Shown here: piece by piece, positions 1 to 12,586 of the stretch
How the letters are laid out: the number at the start of each line of letters is the position of its first letter
Numbering within the stretch: position 1 is the first letter of the stretch
NCBI GenBank assembly: GCA_000827205.1
Contig: KN832561.1
Span: forward strand, 1,638,084 to 1,702,083
Length of the DNA: 64,000 bases
Source: Plicaturopsis crispa FD-325 SS-3
Taxonomy: Eukaryota; Basidiomycota; Agaricomycetes; Amylocorticiales; Amylocorticiaceae
Direction of reading: 5' to 3'
Notes under the pieces: generated by a model
Database searches by the model: none
What the model saw: only the letters and a program-made list of their open reading frames with translations
What the model was told of the DNA's origin: nothing
Translations under genes and position numbers: made by a program

Positions 1-49
1 GGGTCTGCGAGTAGAAAGGGAATATTTCATTTTTTGACTGAAGGGTCTG

Positions 50-165
50 CACGTAGCACGGCGTTCCTTTGTCTTTCTCTTTTGCTCTCGTTCAATACAC
101 GATCCCGGCCGCCTTATTTCGTCCTCGCCGTTACCAGTGCCTCTCTACTAGCCTATTTCTGTCAG
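50..165 (+). repeat. Left LTR-like direct repeat
   Basis: This 116-bp stretch matches 1675-1790 base for base as far as I can read. Both copies begin just before a shared ACGTAGCACGGCG and end in TTTCTGTCAG. The flanks diverge at once on both sides. Confidence 0.8.
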
Positions 166-313
166 GTTATGAGCCCCGCGCTCCTCTGATCTACACGCTG
201 CTTTCCTCGTTGAGTTTCAACACTTTTTCTCTGTTCTTTTGCGCTCAAAACTCCGGATTTCCCCCTCCCTTTCCTGCACATTCATTCCCATCACCATCCT
301 CCACCTTCCTATC

Positions 314-1465
314 ATGTCTCCCACCGCCGCTCTCCAGCTCCTCGCCACCTTTGACGTCGCCAACAAGTTCAATGGCTCGAACTGGTCCGCTTTCAAGCGC
401 GAGTTCGTCATGACGTTCGGTGCCAACCCCGCGATGTGGGCCGTCATGCAGGGCAACACCAGGCGTCCCTCTTCCCCCTCAGAGGGTGATGCTGCCTCCA
501 AGTGGGATGGCCTTGACCGTGACGCCTGCCTGGTGCTTTATAAGACCATGGCTAGCGCCGCTGTCCAGTCCACCCATTTCAAGGCTAACTGGACGTCAGC
601 GCAGATCTGGAAGAGCCTCACGTCGGAGTACGAGAAGGACGTTCGCTCTGCTCGCTTCGACCTGAAGAAGCAGTTCCACAATCCCGTTCACGATCCTTCC
701 CAGCCCATCGCCACCTACATCGCCCGTATCGAGGACGCTGCTGACCAGCTTAGCGTCATCGGCCACACTCCTTCCTCCACCGACATCACCGACTCCATCA
801 TCATGCATCTCGACCCATCCTGGCACGTCATCCACACCATGCTCGTCACTCGCCCCTCCAATCCATCCATCAGCGAGCTCAAGGGCATTCTCGTCGAGTT
901 CGAGAGTCAGCAGAGGTCTCGTGGTCTCGCCCCTCCCGACGCTTCGTCCCAGGCGCTCTATGCGAAGGGGAAGAAGAAGTCAAAGGCCAGTGGGAGACGT
1001 CACCATGACAACTCCGATGAGTCCGGCGCGTCCGACTCGTCCGATATGTCCTTGTGGCTGAACCCCAAGGACCCGGAGAAGGACTGCCATCGTTGTGGTC
1101 GTCCTGGCCATGTGGCCAAGTTCTGCATGCGCCCGATGCCATCCCAGATACGCGACAAAATCATGCGACGTGCTCGTCATCGTGCTCATCACGCCGCCAC
1201 TGGCTCAGACTACTATGGCTCTGACAGTGACGACGGCATTGCTGGTGGTGCCTTCGCCGGTGCTGCATCACATCTTACGCCGACCCAGATCCTCAACCGT
1301 GGTCTGGCGCTCATCCCCGACTCAGAGAACGCCGACGACATCTTCGCTGGTGCTGCCCTCCGAGGCATGGATGGCTCAGGCTCAGACGGCACAGATGTTG
1401 ATAGCGATTCGGACGACAGTCTTCCAGCTCATGTCTCACGGGCTCCGATTCGGATTCAGGCGTAG
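314..1465 (+). CDS. Copia-type Gag polyprotein (UBN2 family)
   Basis: An uninterrupted 383-residue frame from the ATG at 314. The N-terminal two thirds has the fold signature of copia-type Gag (UBN2/retrotran_gag), with 'FNGSNWSAFKREF' near the start and 'WTSAQIWKSL' and 'YIARIEDAADQLS' in the body. A CCHC zinc knuckle, 'CHRCGRPGHVAKFC', lies at about residues 259-272. Gag packages element RNA in virus-like particles in this family. The C-terminal 100 residues are acidic and Ser/Asp-rich. The first in-frame ATG was chosen because the frame upstream of it is low-quality leader. No pol follows. Confidence 0.75.
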   Translation: MSPTAALQLLATFDVANKFNGSNWSAFKREFVMTFGANPAMWAVMQGNTRRPSSPSEGDAASKWDGLDRDACLVLYKTMASAAVQSTHFKANWTSAQIWKSLTSEYEKDVRSARFDLKKQFHNPVHDPSQPIATYIARIEDAADQLSVIGHTPSSTDITDSIIMHLDPSWHVIHTMLVTRPSNPSISELKGILVEFESQQRSRGLAPPDASSQALYAKGKKKSKASGRRHHDNSDESGASDSSDMSLWLNPKDPEKDCHRCGRPGHVAKFCMRPMPSQIRDKIMRRARHRAHHAATGSDYYGSDSDDGIAGGAFAGAASHLTPTQILNRGLALIPDSENADDIFAGAALRGMDGSGSDGTDVDSDSDDSLPAHVSRAPIRIQA

Positions 1466-1674
1466 GAGGGTTGTTCAGGACAGTGGGAGGTCTCACGAGT
1501 TGTTGGGTCGGTGGGAGGGGTCAGCCGGTTTTGGTTTTGGTCTTTCCTTCGGACGTCTTCGCAAGTGGGAGTGTTGGAATTTGTGTGTGCGTCGCGTCCT
1601 CGGAAAGGGCGCGTTCGCGAGTTTCGGATCGGACTTCGGACTTCTGCCAAATAGTCGTCAATAGTACGCGCGTC

Positions 1675-1790
1675 CACGTAGCACGGCGTTCCTTTGTCTT
1701 TCTCTTTTGCTCTCGTTCAATACACGATCCCGGCCGCCTTATTTCGTCCTCGCCGTTACCAGTGCCTCTCTACTAGCCTATTTCTGTCAG
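1675..1790 (+). repeat. Right LTR-like direct repeat
   Basis: Second copy of the 116-bp repeat at 50-165. It marks the right end of the Gag-only element; ordinary unique sequence follows from 1791. Confidence 0.8.
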
Positions 1791-3176
<1,386 letters not shown>

Positions 3177-4398
3177 TGTGGATAATCAGAAATTGAACTG
3201 TCGATGTAGTTGCAGAAAGAGAGAAAGAGAACGGCGAGCACAAGAGCGACTGCGAGCGTCGTTAGCAAGAGACGTTCAAGTCACCGCGCCTCTACCGCCT
3301 GGCGTAACGGTTCCGTGACCTTACGTAATGCCTTACTGCGGCGTTTCTCAGTTCTGCTGTAACGAATTCCCTCTCTTTGCTCCTGACGCTCGCTGTCTGG
3401 TCGCCGTCTTTGGGCGCTTTCGTTCTTCTGCTTCTGCTTCAGCGCTTGTCCTGTACGTTTGGAGCAACACCGGACTGGATCCTCGAATTTGCTGGAATCA
3501 CACACTTCTTGCTTCCTATGGGCAATTGCGTGCAGTGTATTACGGTCGCGTGTCGTTCTGTCCGGGTCCCCGCTGCTGTGCACCTTGCAAAAAAAAACGA
3601 GACTACACGTTAACGCTGCTAAACTCGCTGGGAATTTGAAAGTCCTTTTCCAACAACTTCCCGGGGCGCTTGGAAGCCTTGTTCGCGCGTCAGGCTACGT
3701 GTTTCTCTGCCTGGGATGGCCGCACAGTCCCACTCCTAGGACACGCCTCATGCGCGGGACGTTTGTGACCTACAAAGAGCTATCTTCGTCTCCATAGCGG
3801 TCCCCAGAGATGAAGCCAGCCGCGGACGCGCCCAGGACGCGCTGCAATCCCATGGTACGGAAACTGGTGTACATCATGCTTGTCCGCTGTTTTTGGGTTC
3901 CTAGTGAAGCCTGCTATCTGGTCTTCCCCGGAGGCCCTGGCCACACAGCCTGTGCCTACGCCTCTTACACGCGTGAAATGGCAGGCGCCCATTCAATACC
4001 CTTACTTGGAGATCGACATGCGACCACTTCTGATACATCGATGTCCCAGGCCAAGTATCGGCTAGATCTCGTGAGTGCGGCTCATTCTGCTTCTAAAGTA
4101 CTGTCTGCCAATGGGCGGAATATCTGGTAAGCAGCCGCCGAAAGATAGACTGAGCGATTAGAGGATATGTGCCATACCCCAAGCCTTGCAGACGCTTTGA
4201 CCCCGTAATAGCCATAGCTGAACGATAACATGCACCCTTTTTTTGCAATGTATTCGCACTGTGCCATGCCTTATATCCCACATAGCTCGTCCGAAGACGT
4301 TAAACTTATAGCAAGAAACGCGGTTTGTAAAATGTAAGTAGCTGATAATGAAATAGATAATCAATAGATAGCTAAGATACACGTCGGGGGACTTTCAG
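3177..4398. other. ATG8 upstream region, no gene seen
   Basis: About 1.2 kb between the ATG8 start codon and the stop codon of the next minus-strand gene. It must hold the ATG8 promoter and the 3' UTR of the ubiquitin-like/RING gene. Open frames on both strands are short and unrecognisable, and I found no repeats or RNA genes. Confidence 0.6.
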
Positions 4399-7096
4399 TC
4401 ATGCACGGCCGCACAGTCCAGACACGCCGTTAGACTTGAGTCGAAACGACGATACCTTGTGCTCCTTACTACTCCGCTCCAGCTGCACAATCCGCTCATC
4501 CAGAGTCGCCCCGTCGGCTTCCACGCCATCCTCATCCTCGCACCCCGGGGTGGCCATTGGAGCAGCAAACCGCTTCCTACGCACGACTGCGCGCTTGCAC
4601 GACGCGCATTTGCTGCCGGCACGCCCGCAGTGGTCGCACAGTTCGTGCCCACAGGGCTGCAGACGAAACGTCGCCATCTCGTCCCGACAGTGGCCGCACT
4701 TCGCTTGCGTGCCCGCCGACGACCCCGCCGCCGTGCGTTCCCGGTCGAGTTGTGCGATAGAGGCGACACCAGAGAGGTACGACGTGTCGTTATCCGCGGC
4801 GGGGATTTTCTCGTCGTAGAGCGTGTACCAGGGAAGGCCGAGGTCCGCATACGTGCTAAAATCGATTGGGGAGGGTGGACTCGGCAGGCCTGTCACGGCG
4901 GTGAAGTGCGCCGCGTTGATCACGGAAATGTGGAGGCGCGTCGGATTCACTTGGTCGTAGGCGGTGATAGGCAGCGGGTCGCGGTTGATTTTCTGCGAGA
5001 TGCGCCCACCTGCGGCAAAGCCGGCCATGATGTCGAGCTCATCTGGCCCATAGCCGCCGCCACGAAGGCTCATCGCCAAGTACACCACATCTCCGGTCTC
5101 TATACCGTAATCTAACCCGTATTCAGTTTGAAATCCATTCGTGCAGAAACCTAAAAAAGCCTGACCTGAGCATACGTGTCCATCTGCAAGCTGCTTGCCA
5201 CAGAATATCAGTCGTTGGTCGTGCGGAGGTATGCCTTCCTTGTCTTGTATCTTTGCCTTTATATTGGCAATGCTATCCGAGCTCGCGGCATGGATGGCTA
5301 TCGTCTTCCCAGTCAGTGTTTGTACAGCTATGGAAGGGTAAGAACGCGATCGCAATGTAGCACGGTCATGCTCACCAATGATGAGGCCTTTCGAGTCGAG
5401 GGATTCGAACATGATGTTGGGGGAGGCAGTATAGGCTGATTCGCCAGCTCTCAGGATTTGATCTCTCTCGTCTCTAAACCAGGCTTCTGTCAATAAACGA
5501 CAGGGCATAGTGGAATGTTTGAGCTCACTTGCGCAGGTCGACCATGTGCATCACAGTCCCATTCCGGAGACCAATCTGCCGCGGTGTCTGGTAGATATCA
5601 TATGCTTTGCTGTCCATGGTGAAGGAGACCGTCGTCGGATATCGCTTAAACACGTCGATCTGAATGCCACCGACGTCCTGAACGGTGTTTGAATCAGCTA
5701 CGAAATGCCGAATAGAATGACAAAACTGGTGTACCTCTCGCCCTGTAAGTTGTCCTTCGACGGTATACCCTTTACCAAGAGGCATCGCCACAAATTCTGT
5801 TCGCAATTATTAAGGGCCAGAAATGTACCGAAATGATGTAGGTACTTACGCCGGACGACTCCCGGGGCAGTCGAAATGCCATCCTACAAACGTCTCTGAG
5901 TTTTCTACGAAGTAGAAAGGCACAATAGATCTTACAAGCCACCTTAACAGTCATGTCAGCACCATGCAGACAGCGGGAGGGTAGGAGAGATAATCACAAT
6001 TGTCCATTTTTATCGTTTATGGCAAGGTAGTCTTGCTGCTTTCCCTTAGAAGGCTCATTCTGCGGTAGGCCCGTCAGAGCATTGAGACCGCCCACGGAGA
6101 TTTTAACCGCGCACGACGCGTCCTCGGGCTTGAACGACATCCACATAGCTTCGCGCTGGTACATGCTCTGCAATGAACGTATGAGCAATTCAACATGATC
6201 ACTGTGATGGAGAGCGTACGATAAAGGCACCTCCTTGTGCTAACACTGTCCGAGGCAGTTTGTGAGCAGAGTCGGCCACGTTACTGTGAGGACCACCCAG
6301 TGAGCCACTTTGTGAATATGTCCACCGTTGGTTGGGGACTTACAATAATTTGAACGGTCCTAGATCAGGAGGTAGAGCATGCGTTTTATCGTTATCCGGG
6401 ACGCGGACAGTTCTGCGTAGATAGGGTTCAATGCATAAGGATTTGCCTTTGGCAATGAAAATCAAGCAGAAGTACCTATGAAACCTCACTTTCACTCCGC
6501 CGACCTCCACCCTACCGTGGATGATTTTGGCCTCGCTGACATACTTAGCAGGCTGCGAGACTGGCTTAACAGCTGGGAAGAGCCGATCCTTGTCGGCAGT
6601 TATCGCTGGCAGATACACTTGGTGATAAAAATGTAGAAGGGGTTGATCACTGTGTGCCGTGTTTTAGGTACGTGTAAAAAAGAGGTCCTATCCGAGGTGC
6701 AAACGCACGCGTTTATCTGACCACCGACGCCTGGGATGTATTTGGATGGCGCGCTCGTTACCTTGATCTTGTGTTTAAGGACAGATCTCGAGAGGAGAAC
6801 TTTAGGCGCCGCGTAGCCTGTGCGCACAAATAGAAGTACTCGTCAGTTGCACTGACCGTCTAGTCGCGAGATAACGCGAACGGCTCGTACGTACCTTTCT
6901 CGACAAGTCGACGCGCAACCTCGTCAAACTGGACTGGCACAGGGACGTCGTCGAGTGCAGTTTGTATCACTGCACCGCGCGAACGATCCGATATTGCGAC
7001 TGTTACGCTTGTTGTACGCGTCTTCAAGATCTGCGGGGTCTCGTCGAGCCATTCAGACTCGGTCCTCATCTTCTTTTTTTCGCGTGTCTCTACCAT
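4399..7096 (-). CDS. Ubiquitin-like domain and RING-finger protein, uncharacterised family
   Basis: A multi-exon gene starting at the ATG at 7096. The last three coding exons are well resolved at 5486-5376, 5327-5166 and 5111-4399; those upstream are approximate. Spliced order: a long N-terminal region with '[15 protein letters not shown]', '[18 protein letters not shown]', '[11 protein letters not shown]', then '[18 protein letters not shown]' and 'GGIQIDVF'. A ubiquitin-like domain follows ('[20 protein letters not shown]', '[19 protein letters not shown]', ending 'AMSLRGGG'), and then a C-terminal RING whose Cys/His run reads CGHC...[10 protein letters not shown]...CASC. The architecture suggests an E3 ligase-like role, but the N-terminal family has no function I can name. 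The RING Cys spacing looks complete. Confidence 0.8.
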
Positions 7097-7315
7097 GTTT
7101 CCGACGCGTTACTGGGATGTCCACGCGAGCCCGAAGAAAATAAATAGGTAGAAACCGACTTTGTAGAATGGGAACCGAATGTAGCCAGCATTTTAATTTT
7201 TGAGCGTTGAGTAGAGCAGAGGATAGGGGTCAAATCAGAGCGATCCTGGTCAGGGGCGTCCCGCTAGATTGCAGCTGCCTCCTCGCCTACATCTTACTTT
7301 CTACTACGATACACG
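7097..7315. promoter_or_regulatory. Shared divergent upstream region
   Basis: The ubiquitin-like/RING gene (minus) and the FAR1-like gene (plus) start 219 bp apart in opposite directions, so this stretch must contain both promoters. No specific element was identified. Confidence 0.5.
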
Positions 7316-8572
7316 ATGTCTACGCTAGCGGCAGCCTTGAATCCTACACCTACCGAGCCAGCTGGTAAGTTTCTATGTCTACGGTATCTTTCCATGAATG
7401 ACGCCAAGATGCCCCTTAGCGTCTACGAGCAACCTGGTGACCCTTCGAAAATGTGCGCGGTGCACGTACAAAGGCCCAGAGGAAACCTTTCCGCTGAAGA
7501 AGAATGGCTCGGGGTACCTGCGTGCGTGTGGGCCATGCAACGACAAGTGGAGGGCACTGCACAACAAGCGACCGCGGCAGGAGGAGGACGCTGCAGACAC
7601 TCATGGCGACGAACCGTCCGCGGAACCGCAACGCAAGAAGGTCAAGGCAAAGGGGCCCAGGCCGACACCTCCGACCGTGACATTAGCGGAGTCTCTGCGG
7701 ACGGTGGAAGAGAACAAGGATAATGTGTTCGATCTGGATATGTTTGTGGATGTCCCGCTGAGTACGTGGGACGGCACGGAGACCACGCACGCGCGAGCTA
7801 ACAAGCTGCGTGAAATGTACTCTACCGCATCGGATTACCGATGGAAGTGCGTCCAACTTCCCCTCTGCGACCACCAGAAAAACTAACAGCAGCGAAATAG
7901 CCAGAAAAAGACGAGGAACGCGGGCACTTCCTCGGTGATCACGTACTACTGCGCGCAGATCGAGGGCGAGCAGACCCGCCACCCGCGCACGGGCAACGGC
8001 ACGCGCTCCGTGGCGAAGATGTGCCGGTACAAGTGCGCGGGCTGGATGCACATCACGATCATGCACAACCGCGAGCTGCTCGTGCGTGTGCGCATAGCGC
8101 ACGCGGAGGCGCACCCGCATTACGTCGATAAGCCCAAGGAGACCGCAATTGCAGGGGCCGAGCCGCGAGCGAGGCGCGCACCTGCGGCTGGTGCGAGGCA
8201 GACGGACGAGCCGGCGTGGAACGACGGGTGGCAGGATGGTCACGAGGGTCAGTGGGAGCACGAGGAGGAGGCCGAGGGTGGGATTCCTGGACCGCATTCG
8301 CAGCCAAGTCACGTATGCATCTCTACTCCTCCTCGTATGCGACCTTGTCAGCTTAATTATCTATCCAGGTGGTGCCCCCCTTTCCTGGTGCTCGTTTATA
8401 CGACGTCAGGCGTAATTTGGAGGCAATACTCGCTGCGGCGTCCAGTCCTAACGGCGTTGATGCTGGCCATGCCGCTAGCATGGAAGGCCTGTTCACCCAG
8501 ATCGAGAAAGTCTCGGAGGGCTTATACAAGGACCAGCCAACTGTGGACAGGCATCGTAACCGATATGCTTAA
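7316..8572 (+). CDS. FAR1/FLYWCH-like Cys/His protein
   Basis: Exon 1 starts at the ATG at 7316 and joins at GTAAGT to an acceptor just before 7431. Further introns remove the segments after 'YRW' (near 7847-7900) and after 'SQPSH' (near 8313-8368). The N-terminus carries a paired-cysteine module, 'KCARCTYKGPEETFPL' then 'ACGPCNDKW'. A second module follows with 'YYCAQ', 'CRYKCAGWMHITI' and 'RIAHAEAHPHYVD', a C-C-H-H spacing like the WRKY-GCM1/FAR1-type zinc fingers of basidiomycete transposase-derived proteins. The C-terminus 'LFTQIEKVSEGLYK' may be helical. I see no transposase catalytic core, so a DNA-binding host protein of mobile-element descent is the best inference. Confidence 0.65.
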
Positions 8573-10203
8573 TGATTGTGCAAATTATCGGCCACTCATT
8601 CACATGCCACCTTAGTCCTTCTACTGGGGGGACGAGCAGCATGCCACAACTTGAACGACTGGCTTACGCGGTCACGTCGCCGCTGAATTTGCGTCTGCAG
8701 TTTCTTGCCAAGTTGCCTCGTACTCGTCATTGTACTCAATTCTCGGGGTTTCAAGTTGCACCGTACAGCACGTCCCGCTGCATCAATTGCACGCGTGTAT
8801 GCTTCATTATCGGTGGACTTCAATATTAATACGATGCATTGCACGGTAATGAACGGCCAGTTACAATGTCCGAGCACCGAGTCAATTAATCGCGGGATCT
8901 CCGCTGCACAAATGCTTCTCACGCAAATAATGCGAATGCTATTGAATGCGTATCTACATATGGGAAACAAGGTATAAGTAGGAAGCGTACCGCCGGATCA
9001 CCGTGCAGCATGTCGTACACACAATTGCATACGAGAGATTGCATTTGCAAATGGCGTGAGTACCTCGACCGCGCCGATGGCGATGTGATAGCGACATTGA
9101 CACCACGCCGTAGCCTCGTGTTCACCGCCGGACCCTCTAGACCCGTGCGCGGGAGCACACAAAGTCGCGGACTGCGACGCGCAGACAATAGATGCTCGTT
9201 GTGGCGTCGACGTCGCTGATCGGCGTTGGAGTGGGAAGAATCCGGGGAGGTGGGTGCAGTGTGCAGGATATTCTGCCTCAGTCGGGCTCTGGGGTGCTGA
9301 GCCGTTGAATCCCGCGAAGTCTTGTCTGGACAGTCCAGGCGGCCGTGGTCGTTTGGAGGAGACAGTGCCCCACGGGCAGACTGCATTTGGCATTTCCCGG
9401 GTTCCCCGCAATCTGCCAGAGGACCAGTGAGAAAATACCCCCAGCATGTATCCCTGAAACAGACGGTGCGACTTCTGAGCCCCTGGCATGTAGAAGATGG
9501 CTATATGACCCGCTAACGACTAACGTCGAGCCCCCTGGTTCCACTCGGTGGTTCCAAGGGCGATTCCGGACGTGGTGGGGGATGATCCGGACGCGCACCA
9601 AGTTTGGCAGAGATCGCCGTCTTATGTGCGAGATGCAATTTTTTTTCGCTGCGTGTGCCCGGTCAGTGGTCATTTGTAGGTCACGGAGGTTTGCAGAGGG
9701 GCTTACCCCGGGCGGCGTAGTGCGGGGTTGCCCACACGGCCCCATTTTCTCCATCGATTGTCGATGGCATCCGGTGGTGTCGAACATGCGGTGGAGCCGT
9801 GTGCGCACTTTCGACTTCGAAAAACAAGTGTGTCGACCGTTCTGTTTCCTTCATTGCGAGTGCATCGAACGATATTTGCGACGAATGGACCCTGCGGCTA
9901 GCCTTGGCAGTATGTAAGACTGTACATGATGGCAAAAAAGAGGCTTGTCGGGACTCGGCGGTCGGGGCCACTGGGTCGTGCGACGAGAAATGCCGCTGCA
10001 AATTCCATTGAAACTGGAGAAAAAAGCAGATCGACGGGACAAGAACATAGCGATCTACGCAACGCCCTCAACGGTCCCAAGAGAAACGGAGATGTCGACG
10101 GAGCGAACAGCAAGAAACAGAAAAGCGGCAAAGCAAATTGACTTGAAGGAATGAATTGGGTGTTGTTTGGCTGTGCAAATTGAAGTGTCCCATGACCGCG
10201 CGC
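8573..10203. other. Intergenic, no gene seen
   Basis: About 1.6 kb downstream of the FAR1-like gene and upstream of GSK-3. Several open frames of 100-190 codons overlap on both strands, but none shows a domain, codon bias or splice structure like the surrounding genes. Confidence 0.55.
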
Positions 10204-10477
10204 CGCCAACTGGCCTTGGCTCATTCCCATCTCCTCCTCCTCTCCCTCATACGCCCCCTCGTCTGTCCAGTCCTTGATTTTATTCTCATAAACGCATCTT
10301 TATATCCTCTCAAGTCCTCGCTCTCATCCTACGCCTCGATTACGCCTCGGTTCCCCCAATTTTCCCCCCTTTTCCCCGCTCAATTCCGATCCGTTTCGAC
10401 GCTCCGTCCGTCTGTATCGCTACTCGCTTTTTTCGCCTCCTTAGCTGTGTCTACTCGTCAACGAAGTCAGTTCTGAG
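10204..10477 (+). promoter_or_regulatory. Pyrimidine-rich promoter or leader of GSK-3
   Basis: The 270 bases before the GSK-3 start codon are strongly C/T-rich on the plus strand, including runs such as CTCCTCCTCCTCTCCCTC near 10231 and CCCCCAATTTTCCCCCCTTTTCCCC near 10350. CT-rich tracts just upstream of the start are a usual mark of fungal core promoters of housekeeping genes. Confidence 0.55.
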
Positions 10478-12197
10478 ATGTCTACTCACGGCCCAATAAA
10501 CGGTGTCAAGATCTCTCGTGCGTATCGCTTACTTATCGTTCGGTCTGTATTGGAGCTCACGCCGCATCGTCTTTCCTGCACATGTTTCGTCCTTCTCCTG
10601 CTCGTTCTACTCGACCCAATGCCGATCTCTGTCTTTCGATCGTCGGACATCACCTCCTGCGCTTAATTCTTCGGTTTCCTCGTGTTCTGCACCCCCATCC
10701 GCAAACTAGCCGTAGATGATCCCTCCAAGATTGTGAAGGTCGTCGTATCAGACGGCAAATCGGGGGAGAACAGGGACATTTCGTACAGTAACTGCAAAGT
10801 TATTGGGAATGGATCCTTCGGTGTCGTGTTTCAAGCCAAACTTTTGGGCGCGCCCAAGGAGACCGAGGACATCGCGATCAAGAAGGTGTTGCAGGACAAG
10901 AGATTCAAAGTGCGTATTTGGCTCTCTACCACACACACGTCCACCGTGAGGTTGGATCTGGGGTGTCTCGCTTAAGGCCGTAACGCTGATTGGTGCTCTG
11001 GTTTGGGAACGCAGAACCGCGAGTTGCAGATTATGAGACTCGTCTCCCACCCCAACGTCGTCGATCTCCGGGCGTTCTTCTACTCCAACGGGGACAAGGT
11101 AAGTTTTCGGGCATCCTTCTGTAGTGGCAGACGTACTTACGGCGTCTGTTCAACCCAACAGAAAGACGAAGTGTACCTCAATCTCATGCTCGAATACGTC
11201 CCCGAGACTGTCTACCGCGCCAGTCGCCACTATGCCAAACTCAAGCAGCCCATGCCTATGCTTCAAATTAAATTGTATATGTACCAGCTCCTCCGCTCTC
11301 TCGCTTACATCCACTCCGTTGGCATTTGCCACCGCGACATCAAGCCGCAGAACTTGCTGCTCAACCCCGCCACCGGCGTCCTGAAGCTCTGCGACTTTGG
11401 CTCAGCCAAGATTCTGGTTGCCGGAGAGCCGAACGTCAGCTACATCTGCTCGCGGTACTACAGAGCACCCGAGCTCATCTTTGGCGCGACGAACTACACG
11501 ACTAATATCGGTATGTGACCCGTCGTGAATGACATCATCCAAGTGTCACTAACTTTTCGCCGCAAGACATCTGGTCGACTGGTTGCGTTATGGCCGAGCT
11601 CATGCTGGGCCAGCCGCTCTTCCCCGGCGAAAGTGGGATCGACCAGCTCGTCGAGATTATCAAGGTCCTCGGCACGCCCTCGAGGGAGCAGATTAAAACA
11701 ATGAATCCAAACTACATGGAGCATAAGTTCCCTCAAATCAAACCGCACCCCTTCGCAAAGGTGCGCTATTTCCGTCTGGTTGGCGTCGCATTCCTCACTA
11801 AAGGTGTCATTTGCAGGTGTTCCGTCCTCGGACCGCTCCCGAGTCTATCGATTTGGTGGCGAAGCTCCTCGAGTACACGCCGGGTTCTCGCCTGAGCGCG
11901 GTAGAAGCTATGGTTCACCCCTTCTTTGACGAGCTGCGAGTGGAAGGAGCCAGGATGCCCAATGGCAAAGAGTTCCCGCTCCTCTTCGACTTCACCCGCG
12001 AAGGTCCGTCGTTCAGACTACTTTCCGTGCCGAGGACTGCTCGCTGACAGACACGACTAACAGAGCTCTCGATCCGGCCGGACTTGATCCACCAGCTCGT
12101 CCCCCCGCACTGCGAACCGGAGCTGCGCTCCAGGAATATCGTGTTGGACAATTTTGTGCCCATACCATTGGAGCAGATGAAGATCACGCTGGATTGA
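10478..12197 (+). CDS. Glycogen synthase kinase-3 family Ser/Thr kinase
   Basis: Seven exons: 10478-10517, 10710-10909, 11015-11098, 11162-11510, 11567-11760, 11817-12003 and 12064-12197. They total 1188 nt and give 395 residues, the usual GSK-3 length. All kinase motifs are present: glycine loop '[12 protein letters not shown]', beta-3 Lys in '[13 protein letters not shown]', catalytic loop '[12 protein letters not shown]', 'DFGSAK', and the activation-loop Tyr in '[13 protein letters not shown]' that GSK-3 autophosphorylates. The P+1 and MAPK-insert region reads '[20 protein letters not shown]'. It phosphorylates primed substrates in morphogenesis, stress and cell-cycle pathways. The first intron, at 192 nt, is the longest, as often seen near a 5' end. 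Confidence 0.95.
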
Positions 12198-12586
12198 TGA
12201 TTTACCTATGTAGCCAGACCCGCGTCTCGCGAGACGTGTCCCGCCCTTCTCGCATGTTTTCCTTCGTTTCTTCTATATTGAACGCCAGCACCCGTTTGTA
12301 TACATGATGTTGTTAACTGACGACTTTCTGTGCGAAATTGACCCACACGAGATGTCGTTTTCTGTGCGTCATCTGAGCTCGGCCGAGGCCCTTTTGCTAG
12401 TAAAAACGTGAGTGCGAGTGCCTATGTTTTTTGGCAGCGATTAGGAGAGATCACGACATGTCGCGCCACTATTCGGAGATCCTCATGCACTCGTCTTTTG
12501 CCTTTGCTGAAAACATAAGTATAGCTCAATAGTAAACTCATGCTCGGCGCCCAAGATATTGCTATCCTCCTTATCCTCCTACCGCC
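12198..12586. other. Intergenic between GSK-3 and the F-box/WD40 gene
   Basis: 389 bp holding the GSK-3 3' UTR and the promoter of the next plus-strand gene. No gene or repeat seen. Confidence 0.55.

Larger units (their letters stand above)
50..1790 (+). mobile_element. Short copia-type LTR element carrying only gag
   Basis: Two 116-bp direct repeats (50-165 and 1675-1790), identical by eye, bracket an internal region whose only long reading frame is a copia-type Gag. I see no protease, integrase, reverse transcriptase or RNase H, so the element looks non-autonomous and would depend on a relative. The left repeat may continue past the window start, so the true LTR length is unknown. Near identity of the repeats suggests a young insertion. 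Read as a fossil; the reading frame it does carry looks open. Confidence 0.7.

Noticed and set aside
9278-9917. Overlapping frames of 176 and 190 codons on opposite strands
   Set aside because: Both equally open with no family signal, so neither can be preferred as coding.
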